This document shows, piece after piece, positions 8,014 through 16,553 of a DNA stretch of 64,000 nucleotides (within the stretch, counting starts at the first letter, position 1; each line of letters starts with the position of its first letter). The stretch is from Streptomyces sp. NBC_00286 (GTDB lineage Bacteria > Actinomycetota > Actinomycetes > Streptomycetales > Streptomycetaceae). The stretch spans positions 3,782,001-3,846,000 of the forward strand of contig NZ_CP108054.1 of NCBI RefSeq assembly GCF_036173125.1, given 5' to 3'. The translations under genes and the position numbers were made by a program. Under the pieces are notes generated by a model. The model was not told the DNA's origin. It ran no database searches and worked only from the letters and a program-made list of their open reading frames with translations.

Positions 8014-8850
8014 TCAGACCAGTCGTCGTGCCGTCGCCCACCGGGTCAGCTCGTGGCGGTTGGACAGTTGGAGCTTTCTGAGGACCGCTGAAACATGGGA
8101 CTCCACCGTCTTCACCGAGATGAACAGTTGCTTGGCGATCTCCTTGTACGCGTACCCGCGGGCGATGAGGCGGAGAACCTCGCGCTCGCGTTGGGTGAGG
8201 CGGTCGAGGTCCTCGTCGACGGGCGGGGCGTCCGTGGAGGCGAAGGCGTCGAGGACGAATCCGGCCAGGCGCGGGGAGAACACCGCGTCGCCGTCCTGGA
8301 CGCGGAAGACGGAGTTGACGAGGTCCGTGCCGGTGATCGTCTTCGTCACATAGCCTCGCGCGCCGCCCCGGATGACGCCGATGACGTCCTCGGCGGCGTC
8401 GGAGACGGACAGCGCGAGGAACCGTACGGGCTGCTCGGCATCCGCCATCAACGGAGCGCAGCGGCGCAGGACTTCGACCCCGCCGCCGCCCGGAAGGTGC
8501 ACGTCGAGGAGGACGACCTCGGGCCGGGTCGACGTGATGACCGAGACGGCCTGGTCGACGTCGGCGGCCTCCCCGACCACCTCGACACCTGTCCGCTCGG
8601 TCTGCCCGATCTCCGCCTGGACCCCTGTACGGAACATGCGGTGATCGTCGACGAGAACCACTCGGACTCGCCGACCGGGCCCGGCGTCCGCCGAATCGGG
8701 CGTGGCCGTCGAGTCGTTGGGCTCGGCGGCGGCCTGCGGCGCGTCGGCTGCGGCCGCGCCGATGCCCGCGGCAGGGCCGTCGGCCGCGCCCGCGCCGGTC
8801 GCGCCACCGCCCGGCTCGACCGTCCCGGCCGGCTCGTTCGCGTCGCTCAT
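8014..8850 (-). CDS. LuxR/NarL-family response regulator
   Basis: 278-aa DNA-binding response regulator. The first ~56 residues are Ala/Gly/Glu/Pro-rich and unusual for the family. The receiver domain (~58-185) begins RVRVVLVDDHRMF with the acidic pair and has the phosphorylation site in VVLLDVHLPGGGG. The LuxR helix-turn-helix (~210-275) reads LTQREREVLRLIARGYAYKE followed by the VKTVESHVSAVLRKL recognition segment. The start is supported by a 4-bp ATGA overlap with the kinase gene upstream, so the low-complexity N-terminus appears real. Kinase and regulator form one operon. Confidence 0.95.
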   Translation of the reverse strand: MSDANEPAGTVEPGGGATGAGAADGPAAGIGAAAADAPQAAAEPNDSTATPDSADAGPGRRVRVVLVDDHRMFRTGVQAEIGQTERTGVEVVGEAADVDQAVSVITSTRPEVVLLDVHLPGGGGVEVLRRCAPLMADAEQPVRFLALSVSDAAEDVIGVIRGGARGYVTKTITGTDLVNSVFRVQDGDAVFSPRLAGFVLDAFASTDAPPVDEDLDRLTQREREVLRLIARGYAYKEIAKQLFISVKTVESHVSAVLRKLQLSNRHELTRWATARRLV

Positions 8851-10166
8851 GTCTCCGCCCTCTCCATCTCCAGCTCGACCTCCGTGCCGCCGTCCGGTAC
8901 GGCGCGCAGCCGGGCCGTGCCGCCGTTGCGCTCCATGCGGCCGATGATCGATTCTCTGACGCCCATGCGGTCGGCGGGTATCGCATCCAGGTCGAAGCCG
9001 GGGCCGCGGTCCCTGACGGACACGAAAACCGTCCTGCCCTCGACCTCGGCGTAGACCTGCACCGCGCCGCCCTCGCCACCGTACTTGGCCGCGTTCACCA
9101 TCGCTTCCCTCGAGGCCTGCATCTGGGCCCCGATTCTTTCGTCGAGCGGGCAGTCGCCGACGACCACGACCTCTATGGGGACGCCGTGCTTGTCCTCCAC
9201 CTCCGCCGCGCTGCGCCTGACCGCCTCGGCGAGGGTGTCCGGCTCGTCGGCCTCGTCCTTGCCGGTGCCCTCCGGTTTGTAGAGCCAGTTACGCAGGTCG
9301 CGCTCCTGAGCGCGGGCGAGGCGGCGGACCTCGCCCGCGTTCTCCGCGTTCCGCTGTATCAACGTCAGGGTGTGCAGCACCGAGTCGTGGACGTGGGCGG
9401 CCACCTCCGCCCGCTCCTGGGCACGGATACGCATCAGCCGCTCCTCGGAGAGGTCCTGGGTCATGCGTACGAGATAGGGGCCGGCGAGCAGCGCTATGCC
9501 GACGAGGACCGCGAGCGCCGCCTGCAACACCGAACCGAGGTGGGCGGCCGAGCCCTGGAGAACGAATATCCCGGAGACTCCCACGGTGACCAGCAGGACT
9601 CCGGCCGCGGAGCGGGCCAGCGTCAGCGTGCGCCGATGGCGGCCGACCTCCACCCAGCGGGCCCGCCGCGCATTGTCCGCCTGGCGCCAGACCAGGGCCA
9701 CGCCCGCGCCGACGAGGACGACGGGCCAGAGATACAGCTTGGCCCCGCCGCTCAGGTCCACATTGCCGACGAAGATCATGGCGATGACGACCATCGCGAG
9801 CAGCGCGACGATCTGGCCCTTGTCGGGCTTGCGGGCGACGAGTCTGCGGCGCCCGTCGGTGGAGGTCTCGGTGACCAGGGCCGGAGGCCGTCCGGTGTCC
9901 ACGCCTCCGACGCCGAGCGGCACGAAGAACCAGAACGCGGCATACAACAAGGCCCCGAGGCCCTCGGCCATGAACAGTCCGACGAAGACCAGCCGCACCC
10001 AGACCACAGGCAGCCCGAGATGCCCGGCGAGCCCCCGCGCCACGCCACCGAGCCAGCGTCCGTCGCTGCTGCGGTAGAGCTTGCGCGGCGGCCGCGGGTC
10101 CTCGACGGGCACAGCTGCGACTTCCGGCATGTCATCGATATTCACACGCGAGGCGGGCCAGGACAT
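8847..10166 (-). CDS. PspC-domain sensor histidine kinase
   Basis: About 439 aa. A PspC domain (roughly residues 25-90, RKLYRSSDGRWLGGVARGLA) is followed by several membrane segments (a PspC helix, then pairs around IVALLAMVVIAMIFVG, LYLWPVVLVGAGVAL, AGVLLVTVGVSGIFVL, and LAVLVGIALLAGPYLV). The cytoplasmic part has a HisKA_3-type H-box (ERAEVAAHVHDSVLHTL) and a HATPase_c domain (NAAKYGGEGG, VSVRDRGPGFDLD). This family pairs with NarL/LuxR regulators, as here. I place the start at the ATG 10166; GTG 10145, ATG 10130 and an upstream GTG 10205 are also open. A divergent PspC protein starts at 10310, suggesting a shared signal. Confidence 0.92.
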   Translation of the reverse strand: MSWPASRVNIDDMPEVAAVPVEDPRPPRKLYRSSDGRWLGGVARGLAGHLGLPVVWVRLVFVGLFMAEGLGALLYAAFWFFVPLGVGGVDTGRPPALVTETSTDGRRRLVARKPDKGQIVALLAMVVIAMIFVGNVDLSGGAKLYLWPVVLVGAGVALVWRQADNARRARWVEVGRHRRTLTLARSAAGVLLVTVGVSGIFVLQGSAAHLGSVLQAALAVLVGIALLAGPYLVRMTQDLSEERLMRIRAQERAEVAAHVHDSVLHTLTLIQRNAENAGEVRRLARAQERDLRNWLYKPEGTGKDEADEPDTLAEAVRRSAAEVEDKHGVPIEVVVVGDCPLDERIGAQMQASREAMVNAAKYGGEGGAVQVYAEVEGRTVFVSVRDRGPGFDLDAIPADRMGVRESIIGRMERNGGTARLRAVPDGGTEVELEMERAET

Positions 10167-10309
10167 CAGGGTCGACCCCCGAGACTCCCCTGATCTTCGA
10201 AGCACCGGGCGCCTCGGGGATCAAGGCCCGATGCCTCGGGGACGATTTCAGGGTTCGGCCAGGGTCGTCCCGACTGCCGCCGGACCGCTGCGGCCGTCAC
10301 CATGGACAC

Positions 10310-11743
10310 ATGACAGATCACACGCACGCCGCGACGGGTCCAGGACCCGGCTCCGGCCCGGGCCCCGACGAGGCTTCGCCCGCCGGGCCGCGGGACAAGG
10401 TGCCCGCCGCCGGCGCCCCGGCCGCCGCGGGTGAGGAACCGCGCGCGCACGGGGGCCCGCCCGCGCCCGGGGATCCGGTCGTGCCCGAGGTTCCGCAGAA
10501 GTTCCGGCGCGACCGGCGGCACAAGATGCTGGGCGGCGTGTGCGCGGGGCTCGGGCGGCAGTGCGACATGGACCCGGTGATCTTCCGCATCGGGCTCGCG
10601 GTGCTCTCGGCGAGCGGCGGCATCGGCCTCATCTTCTACGGCTTCGCCTGGCTGTTCGTGGCGTACGACGACGAGGAGGAGAACGAGCTGCGCAAGCTGC
10701 TCACCGGCCGCGTGGACGGCCAGGCGCTGACGGCCGTGCTCTTCGCGCTGGTCGGCTGCGGAGTGTTCCTGTCCATGCTGGGCAACGGCGGGGTGCTCAC
10801 CTTCGCCACCACGCTCGCGCTGGTGCTCGCGGGCGCCGGTTACTGGTCGCGGCAGCGCGGAGCCCCCGGCCCCGACCCGCTCGCCGCGCAGGCGGTCGCC
10901 GACGCGCCACCCGAAGCCCAGGCACCGCCCGTCCCCGCCTCCTTCTCCTCCTGGTGGCGCGACCCCATCGTCAAGGACGGCACATATGTAGGAGGCACGG
11001 GCTATCTGTGGGGCCCGAGTGACACCCGGGACCGTGACATCGCAGCGGCGGTGAACATCGCGCAGGGCAACTACCGCCCAGACATACGCGCCCGCGAGCA
11101 GAAGCCGCGCGGCCCTCGCTGGATCGGCGGCTGGGTGTTCCTGCTCGCCCTGCTGGCGGGCGCCATCGGCACCGGCGCGACCTGGGAGGAACACGCGCTG
11201 GGCACCAGCCTCCAGGCCGGCCTGGCGGGCGCCCTCATCGTCCTTGGCGCAGGCATAGCGGTCAGCGCGTTCCTGGGGCGTACGGGGGCGGGGTCCGTCT
11301 TCCTCGCGATCATCACCGCGGCCCTGCTGGCCTGCTCGGCGGCGCTTCCGAAGGACATCAGCACCCACTGGGTGCGCACGAACTGGACACCGGCCTCGGT
11401 GGCGGACGTAAGACCGGCCTACGAACTCGGCACAGGCGTCGGCACACTCGATCTGACCCGGATACCCCTCGCCAAGGGCCAGACCGTGACGACAAGCGTC
11501 GAGGTGGGCGTGGGCCAGCTCAAGGTCGTCGTGCCCAAGGACGCGACCGTGAAGCTGAACGTCGAAGTGGGCGTCGGCGACATCCAGTTCCCCGGCGACG
11601 GAAAGCAGGACGTGGACGTGGCCCCCGGCAAGTACGAGGAACGGACCCTCAGGCCCACGAGCAACACCAAGAACGGCGGCACGCTCGACCTCACCCTCGA
11701 GGTCGGCGTCGGACAGGCGGAGGTGGCCCGTGCTACGTCATGA
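10310..11743 (+). CDS. PspC-domain membrane protein with LiaF-like C-terminus
   Basis: 477 aa. A disordered Pro/Gly/Ala N-terminus (~1-60) is followed by a PspC domain (~65-125, FRRDRRHKMLGGVCAGLGRQ and a hydrophobic helix), then more membrane helices (~143-185, 265-290, 305-350). The C-terminal ~100 residues are beta-rich and hold repeated EVGVGQLKVVVP / EVGVGDIQFP / EVGVGQAEV strands, as in the toast-rack domain of LiaF and related proteins. It diverges from the PspC kinase operon and overlaps the next small gene. The arrangement resembles LiaF-LiaRS or PspC-based envelope-stress systems. A sensing or inhibitory role toward the kinase is inference. Confidence 0.88.
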   Translation: MTDHTHAATGPGPGSGPGPDEASPAGPRDKVPAAGAPAAAGEEPRAHGGPPAPGDPVVPEVPQKFRRDRRHKMLGGVCAGLGRQCDMDPVIFRIGLAVLSASGGIGLIFYGFAWLFVAYDDEEENELRKLLTGRVDGQALTAVLFALVGCGVFLSMLGNGGVLTFATTLALVLAGAGYWSRQRGAPGPDPLAAQAVADAPPEAQAPPVPASFSSWWRDPIVKDGTYVGGTGYLWGPSDTRDRDIAAAVNIAQGNYRPDIRAREQKPRGPRWIGGWVFLLALLAGAIGTGATWEEHALGTSLQAGLAGALIVLGAGIAVSAFLGRTGAGSVFLAIITAALLACSAALPKDISTHWVRTNWTPASVADVRPAYELGTGVGTLDLTRIPLAKGQTVTTSVEVGVGQLKVVVPKDATVKLNVEVGVGDIQFPGDGKQDVDVAPGKYEERTLRPTSNTKNGGTLDLTLEVGVGQAEVARATS

Positions 11744-11969
11744 CTTCCAGCCCGGCCGACTGATAGCGGGCATGTTTTTCACGCTCACCGGCATCATCTA
11801 CGCCGGCGACGCGGGCGGACTCTGGGAGACCCCTTGGTACGCGGTGATCCCTCTGGTCACCGGCGGCCTGTTCCTGGCGGCAGCGGCGGGCACGGTGACC
11901 CTCGCGATACGCCACCACCGCAAGAGCCTCGCTTCCCGGGAGACGCGGGAGGCGCCGACGCAGAGCTGA
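11730..11969 (+). CDS. Small two-helix membrane protein
   Basis: 79 aa with two hydrophobic segments (IAGMFFTLTGIIYAGDAGG and AVIPLVTGGLFLAAAAGTVT) and a short charged tail. The GTG start lies 14 bp inside the end of the preceding PspC gene, in another frame, so the two are probably translationally coupled. No family recognised. It likely works with the PspC/LiaF-like protein in the membrane. Confidence 0.8.
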   Translation: MLRHDFQPGRLIAGMFFTLTGIIYAGDAGGLWETPWYAVIPLVTGGLFLAAAAGTVTLAIRHHRKSLASRETREAPTQS

Positions 11970-12026
11970 AGGCCGGGAGCTGCGGGAGCTGGGCCTGATC
12001 GCCGGAGGCCCTGGCCCTGACCAGTC

Positions 12027-12557
12027 CTAGTACGTGCCGGCTCGCTGCCTTCGGCGTGCGCGCAGCATCGAGTCGATCGAGAACACCGATGCGCCGGCGA
12101 GTACGAGGGGGAGCCAGGCCATCAGGTAGGGGAGGTCGTTGCCGTAGTAGTACGGGTCCGAGGGCCAGCTCACGGTCAGCCAGAGACTGAGGGAGATCAT
12201 GGCACCACCGAACGCGGCGAGGCGGGCGAACAGCCCGATCAGCGTGCCGATACCGACAGCGAGTTCGCCGAGGGCGATGGCGTAGGCGAAGCCGACCGGG
12301 TTCTTGAGGGAGAGGTCGACGAGTTCCGGGATGGCCGAGGAGTCGCGCACCGTGCGCATCATGTCGCCGATCGAACCGGAACCGGCCTCCGACATGAACG
12401 CGCTGTCGGTGAGCTTGTCGATCCCCGCGTAGATGAAGGTGACGCCCAGGAAGACGCGCAGCGGTAGCAGGGCGTACCGGGTGGCGGCGTCCCGCCAGTC
12501 TCTGCCTCCGCCGTCGAGGTAACCGGAGTGCGTATCCATCCGCATACCGTGAGCCAT
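12027..12557 (-). CDS. DoxX family membrane protein
   Basis: 176-aa integral membrane protein of the DoxX/DoxD family, ATG start behind GGAG. It shows the typical four-helix pattern: RYALLPLRVFLGVTFIYAGI near residue 30, then GFAYAIALGELAVGIGTLIG, a third helix LAAFGGAMISLSLWLTVSW, and LMAWLPLVLAGASVFSID. LRVFLGVTFIYAGIDKL is the family signature. DoxX relatives are linked to respiratory or redox functions in the membrane; the substrate here cannot be told. It stands alone, followed upstream by a repeat-rich gap. Confidence 0.9.
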   Translation of the reverse strand: MAHGMRMDTHSGYLDGGGRDWRDAATRYALLPLRVFLGVTFIYAGIDKLTDSAFMSEAGSGSIGDMMRTVRDSSAIPELVDLSLKNPVGFAYAIALGELAVGIGTLIGLFARLAAFGGAMISLSLWLTVSWPSDPYYYGNDLPYLMAWLPLVLAGASVFSIDSMLRARRRQRAGTY

Positions 12558-12706
12558 CGCACTCCGCCACCTCTCACCGAGACAGTTCGCCCCTCAACAG
12601 ACCATACGTAGCCCTTGGGCGGGCGGCTCAACCGCGGACGTAACTTTTTACCTCCGGCGGTCCAGCGGGATGCCTCCGGCGGAGGGGCGGTTGGGTTCGT
12701 TGGCAC

Positions 12707-12754
12707 GTGCGGGTTCGTTGTTGCTTGTCGCGCAGTTCCCCGCGCCCCTAAAAA
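12707..12754. repeat. Intergenic repeat R1, copy b
   Basis: GTGCGGGTTCGTTGTTGCTT, then GTCGCGCAGTTCCCCGCGCC and CCTAAAAA. The closing GGGGCG arm of copies a and c is replaced by AAGCC. Confidence 0.85.
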
Positions 12755-12979
12755 GCCTGCGACTTCCCGCGGCCCGACAGAGCAAGCGACCCGAAAAGCC
12801 CGCGCCCCCACGAAACCGGCACCCTCCCGCCGGTGGGAGGGGACGTGGGCCGGTGCGTCCCATGCCCGTCGCTTAGCTTCGGTCTGGGCACAGCTACGCC
12901 CTGTGGAAGCACGGGGCCGTATGCCCTGTTGGCGACGGGCTGACGCACCGGCCCGCGGCCCCGCACCCACCACGCACCC

Positions 12980-13050
12980 AAGGGGCGCGGGGCTGTGTCA
13001 ATTTGCGGCTCCGCCGCGTGGGCGCGACCAGCCACACACAACCCGCACCC
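12980..13050. repeat. Intergenic repeat R1, inverted variant d
   Basis: Read on the minus strand it starts GCGGGTTGTGTGTGGCTGGT then CGCGC, as in R1. The interior AGTTCC is replaced by about 30 bases including CCACGCGGCGGAGCCGCAAA, and then the CCCGCGCCCCTTG end returns. The ends are therefore conserved while the middle is exchanged. Confidence 0.75.
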
Positions 13051-13141
13051 GCCCAACCGCCGGAGGCACCCCGCGGGGCGGCGCGACCAGCCACTACGAA
13101 CCGTCAGTCGACAACGCACCCAACCCGCCCAACCGACGGAG

Positions 13142-14464
13142 TCAATCCGTCACATCGATCGCGTACCGGTTCGTCTCGGCCCCCGCCGCAGTGACCACCT
13201 GCACCTCCACCCGCCCTGGCTCCACATCCGCAGGCACCGGCACAGTCAGAACCGCGTCGGACGGATTCCGGAAACCCCCGGCCACGGGCACGAGCGGTAC
13301 ATGGACGTGGACGGAACCGATCCGGACCACCATCCGTGACAGGCGGTCGGCCGTGTGCGCACCCGGTGGCACGAAACCGGCGCCACGGATCTCGATGTCG
13401 TCCCCGGTGCGGATCGGCGCGTCCAGGTCGCCGGCCTCGCGGGACCGGACGACCGAGTGGATCACCGGTCGCCCGCCCTCCGCGTACTTGGCGGCGACGT
13501 ATGTCGCGGCCGAGACCAGCACGACCAGCGCCAGCCCCCACGGCAGGTCCGGCAGCTGTTCGGGCCGCCGGGCGAGCCGTACCGCCGCGAACACCAGTGC
13601 GGCGCCGGCGATCACCACGTACTGCGTGTCCGCGAAGTTGCCCCGGCCCGAGTCGTCGGTCAGCAGGTCGGCGGCACGTGGCCGGTCGGCACGTATCTTC
13701 TGCAGGCGCTGACCGAGCACGCGCAGGCCCACCACCCGCCGCACCAGCACAGCGATCCCGCACACCACGGCGAGAACGGTGACGATGCCCGCGGCCCGGG
13801 CGAGTTCGAGCCCGGAGATCAGCGCGTCACGTTCGCCCGGCGAGGAGGCGCCCGCGAGGCGGCCAGCCAGTACCAGCACGGCGTAGACGACGAACAGCAC
13901 CCAACTCGCCGCCACCGCACGGGAAGTGGAGAGCCGGTTGTCTTCGCCTATGACAGGCGCCAGCGCACCCCCGCGCGCCCGGTGGAACCACGACGCCCCG
14001 ACGAGCAGCCCGCCCACGACGACCGCGGCGAGGAAGCCGGCGGTCCGTGCGGCGGTCCAGCCCGCCCCGATCGCGGTGAGCGCCTGCACCACAAGCAGGG
14101 CTCCGACGACTCCCGCCACCGCAAGGGCCGTACGCCGCCACAGCAGCCCCAGCCATGCCTCGCCCTCGGCCCGGCTCCGCTCGGCGACGAGGTCCGCGGA
14201 CTGGGTCAGCTCGTCCGACACCCACTGCCGCGAGGCCCCCGCCGAGTGCGCGACCGCGGCGGGCAGCCCCCGGCCTGAGGCCAACTCGTCCCGCTTGGAA
14301 AGGAATGCGGCAACGGCTCGTCGATGCCCTTCGCGCGCCCCCTGCGGACAGTCCCCGCAGGTGCAGCCCCCTTCGTGCGCGCTCTGTCCAGCCTCCTGCA
14401 CCGCCACCGCCCGCTGCCGCCTTCCCGCACCGCTCCGTAGAACCAACTCGTAGGACCAACCCAT
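13142..14464 (-). CDS. Large membrane protein with C-terminal beta-domain, unknown function
   Basis: About 440 aa from the ATG at 14464 (MGWSYELVLRS). The open frame runs to 14689 but would overlap the divergent gene at 14628. Near the N-terminus is a CTCGDC motif that could bind a metal. The middle contains six or so hydrophobic segments (TALAVAGVVGALLVVQALTA, AGFLAAVVVGGLLVGASWF, AVAASWVLFVVYAVLVLAG, AGIVTVLAVVCGIAVLV, VVIAGAALVFAAVRLA, LPWGLALVVLVSAATYVAA). The C-terminal ~100 residues (GDDIEIRGAGFVPPGAH...) look like an IPT/TIG-type immunoglobulin fold. No assigned function. It diverges from the DUF4429 gene. Confidence 0.8.
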   Translation of the reverse strand: MGWSYELVLRSGAGRRQRAVAVQEAGQSAHEGGCTCGDCPQGAREGHRRAVAAFLSKRDELASGRGLPAAVAHSAGASRQWVSDELTQSADLVAERSRAEGEAWLGLLWRRTALAVAGVVGALLVVQALTAIGAGWTAARTAGFLAAVVVGGLLVGASWFHRARGGALAPVIGEDNRLSTSRAVAASWVLFVVYAVLVLAGRLAGASSPGERDALISGLELARAAGIVTVLAVVCGIAVLVRRVVGLRVLGQRLQKIRADRPRAADLLTDDSGRGNFADTQYVVIAGAALVFAAVRLARRPEQLPDLPWGLALVVLVSAATYVAAKYAEGGRPVIHSVVRSREAGDLDAPIRTGDDIEIRGAGFVPPGAHTADRLSRMVVRIGSVHVHVPLVPVAGGFRNPSDAVLTVPVPADVEPGRVEVQVVTAAGAETNRYAIDVTD

Positions 14465-14627
14465 AACCGCAAGTACCAAGCACCGGGATTGTGCCGTACG
14501 CCACTGCACCCCCACGCGGCAGGTCCGCTCAGCGGCCGGGAACCCCACAACCCCCCACCGGCGGGCCCGTCGCCCAACCGGCATCGAACCCCCGCCCCCT
14601 TGTTGACCCGGCTGCGAGAATTTCCGT

Positions 14628-15533
14628 ATGGCCGAGATCATCCAGCGCGACGGGACCTGGGCCTTCGACGGCAACACGGTCCGGATCACGCCGGGACTCC
14701 ACCGCTCCGTACCGCTGTTCCGGCAGACGTACGGAGAGATCGCCGTGCCGCTCGAAGCGGTCGCAAGCGTCGTCTACGAGCCCGAACGCAAGCGCGGTCG
14801 GCTGCGCCTGAGACTTCGCGAGGGCGCCGATCCGCTGCTCCAGGCGACCGGTGGCCGGCTTCCCGACGCGGCGGACCCGTATCGGCTGACGGTGGATCTC
14901 GACCGTTCGGGCGTCGCCGAGTACGTCGCCGAGGAGATACGCCGGGGACTGCTCCTCGAGCAGATCCCCAAGGAGCCCGCGAAGGAGTACCTGCTGCCGG
15001 GCCCGCCCGTGCCGGTGTCCGTACGGTCCAGCGACGGCACGGTGTCGTTCGACGGGAACCAGGTCCGGATCGACTGGAGCGACACCTCGGACCGGGTGAA
15101 GCGGGCGACGGGCCCGCGCATCATCGACGTACCGGATCTCGTTCAGGTGGAGTGGTTGCCCAACTCCGGTTACGAGGACGGGTTTCTGCGCTTCGTGACG
15201 CGCGAGACGGCGTTCTCCAAACTCCCGCCGGAGAAGGACCCGTTCGCCCTCGACCTGTGGGGCAGTGCCCGCCGCGATCTGCTCACGGCGCTGGTCGCCA
15301 CCGCGGTCACGGCCCGGCTTCCGCATCCGTCCAGCCGCACCGGCGAGTATCTGCCCGCCGACGCGCCCCGCCTCCCGTTGACGGCCAGGGACGCGGTGCC
15401 GACCGAGCCGCAGGCCGAGAATCACGACGTACTCCTGCGCCGCCTGCGGGAGTTGGGCGAACTGCACCGCGAAGGCGTGCTGACGGACGAGGAGTTCGCG
15501 GCGACGAAGGCCGCCGTGCTCCGCGACTTCTGA
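14628..15533 (+). CDS. DUF4429 domain protein with C-terminal SHOCT
   Basis: 301 aa, ATG start. Two DUF4429 repeats are visible: IQRDGTWAFDGNTVRITPG near the N-terminus and VRSSDGTVSFDGNQVRIDWS near residue 128, each followed by a PH-like beta-rich stretch. The last ~35 residues (LLRRLRELGELHREGVLTDE then EFAATKAAVL) are a SHOCT domain, a short C-terminal helical module usually involved in oligomerisation. It is a cytoplasmic protein of unknown function, common in Streptomyces. It converges closely (18 bp) on the aldolase gene. Confidence 0.9.
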   Translation: MAEIIQRDGTWAFDGNTVRITPGLHRSVPLFRQTYGEIAVPLEAVASVVYEPERKRGRLRLRLREGADPLLQATGGRLPDAADPYRLTVDLDRSGVAEYVAEEIRRGLLLEQIPKEPAKEYLLPGPPVPVSVRSSDGTVSFDGNQVRIDWSDTSDRVKRATGPRIIDVPDLVQVEWLPNSGYEDGFLRFVTRETAFSKLPPEKDPFALDLWGSARRDLLTALVATAVTARLPHPSSRTGEYLPADAPRLPLTARDAVPTEPQAENHDVLLRRLRELGELHREGVLTDEEFAATKAAVLRDF

Positions 15534-15551
15534 GCTCCGGAAACCCGGAGG

Positions 15552-16346
15552 TCACGACAGCAGATCCGGCTCGCTTCGGCTGATGTCCTGCCACAGCGGC
15601 TGGTAGTTGATCCACGCCACCAGGTCTCCGCCGAGTTGCTCGCGGGTCGCCACCGCCTGCCGGTGGTCGATGAGCACGGGCCGGCCCGCCGCGCGGGCGG
15701 TGAGCTGGACCTGGGCGGAGCGTTCCATGGACAGGAACCACCAGGCCGCCGCATCGACCGAGTCGCCGACGGTCAGCAGTCCGTGGTTGCGCAGCACCAG
15801 CGCCTTGCGGGAACCGAGCGCGGTGGCGATCCGCCGTCCCTCCTCGGCGTCCACGGCGACGCCGGTGTACGCGTCGTACAGTGCGTGATCTTCGTAGAAG
15901 GCGCAGCTTTCCTGTGTGATCGGGTCGAGCAGTTCGCCGAGTGCGGCCAGGGCGCGCCCGTGCACCGAGTGACAGTGTGCGACCGCGACGACGTCCGGGC
16001 GGGCGGCATGCACCTGAGCGTGCACCGTGAACGCCGCCTGGTTCACGTGATAGCGCCCCTCGATCACCTGCCCCTCCCCGTTGGCCATGACAAGATCGCC
16101 GACCGTGACGTGTTTGAAGGGCATCCCGAACGGGTTTACCCAGAAGCAGTCGCTGAACTCCGGGTCGCGCGCGGTGATATGGCCGGAGACCCCGTCCTCG
16201 AAACCGAGCCGCCCGAAGATCCGCAACGCCCCGGCGAGCCGTTCCTTGCGATGCCGCCGTTCGTCGTCGAGCGACTCGTGCATCGGCGGCATGGCGAAGC
16301 GCAGTTGCTCGGTGGGGCGGGGCAGGGGCGGCGTGGGCCCGTGCAT
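15552..16346 (-). CDS. Class II aldolase/adducin family protein
   Basis: 264 aa, ATG start with GGAGG at good spacing. The family fold is evident: FEDGVSGHITARDPEFSDCF (substrate and active-site loop), NPFGMPFKHVTVGDLVM, the metal ligands in VVAVAHCHSVHGRALAALG (HCH), and RNHGLLTVGDSVDAAAWWF (third His). Such proteins use a divalent metal to cleave or epimerise sugar phosphates. This single-gene actinobacterial subgroup has no firm substrate. It is not in an operon. Confidence 0.92.
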   Translation of the reverse strand: MHGPTPPLPRPTEQLRFAMPPMHESLDDERRHRKERLAGALRIFGRLGFEDGVSGHITARDPEFSDCFWVNPFGMPFKHVTVGDLVMANGEGQVIEGRYHVNQAAFTVHAQVHAARPDVVAVAHCHSVHGRALAALGELLDPITQESCAFYEDHALYDAYTGVAVDAEEGRRIATALGSRKALVLRNHGLLTVGDSVDAAAWWFLSMERSAQVQLTARAAGRPVLIDHRQAVATREQLGGDLVAWINYQPLWQDISRSEPDLLS

Positions 16347-16553
16347 ATGTCCTCCAGCCCAGAGGTACGGACTTGTTTGCAGCCCGGAAGTTACCGTCAG
16401 TCAGCGCAGGAGAACAGAGATGTTCGTGAAGAGAGTGCACAACCGTTGTGCCGAGTCGTGTGTCTGCGTGTCTGCGAGAGTGGCACCGACTGCTCAGTCG
16501 GGCACGGTCCGCTTAAGCACAATCCGGCCGGGCCATCAGGAAAGGCGAACAAG

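Larger units (their letters stand above)
12604..13141. other. Repeat-rich intergenic region without a gene
   Basis: I see no credible coding frame in this ~540-bp gap. It holds a forward R1 copy (12707-12754), an inverted R1 variant (12980-13050) and an inverted partial copy (13068-13105), plus Gly/Pro-codon-like GC-rich filler with CCTCCGGCGG-type palindromes. The open frames across it read as Pro/Arg/Ala-rich low-complexity translation. Confidence 0.7.

Noticed and set aside
12604..13140. Open frames in the 12.6-13.1 kb gap (up to 365 codons on the plus strand)
   Set aside because: They run through R1 repeats and the 3' part of the minus-strand membrane gene; composition is Pro/Arg/Ala filler with no ribosome binding site.
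14465..14689. Longer N-terminus of the 13142-14464 membrane protein
   Set aside because: The extension would overlap the divergent DUF4429 gene and its translation is low-complexity; the ATG at 14464 is preferred.
15636..16553. Upstream extension of the 16554-17114 gene (492 codons in total)
   Set aside because: It overlaps the aldolase gene on the opposite strand; the conserved protein begins at the ATG with a ribosome binding site near 16540.
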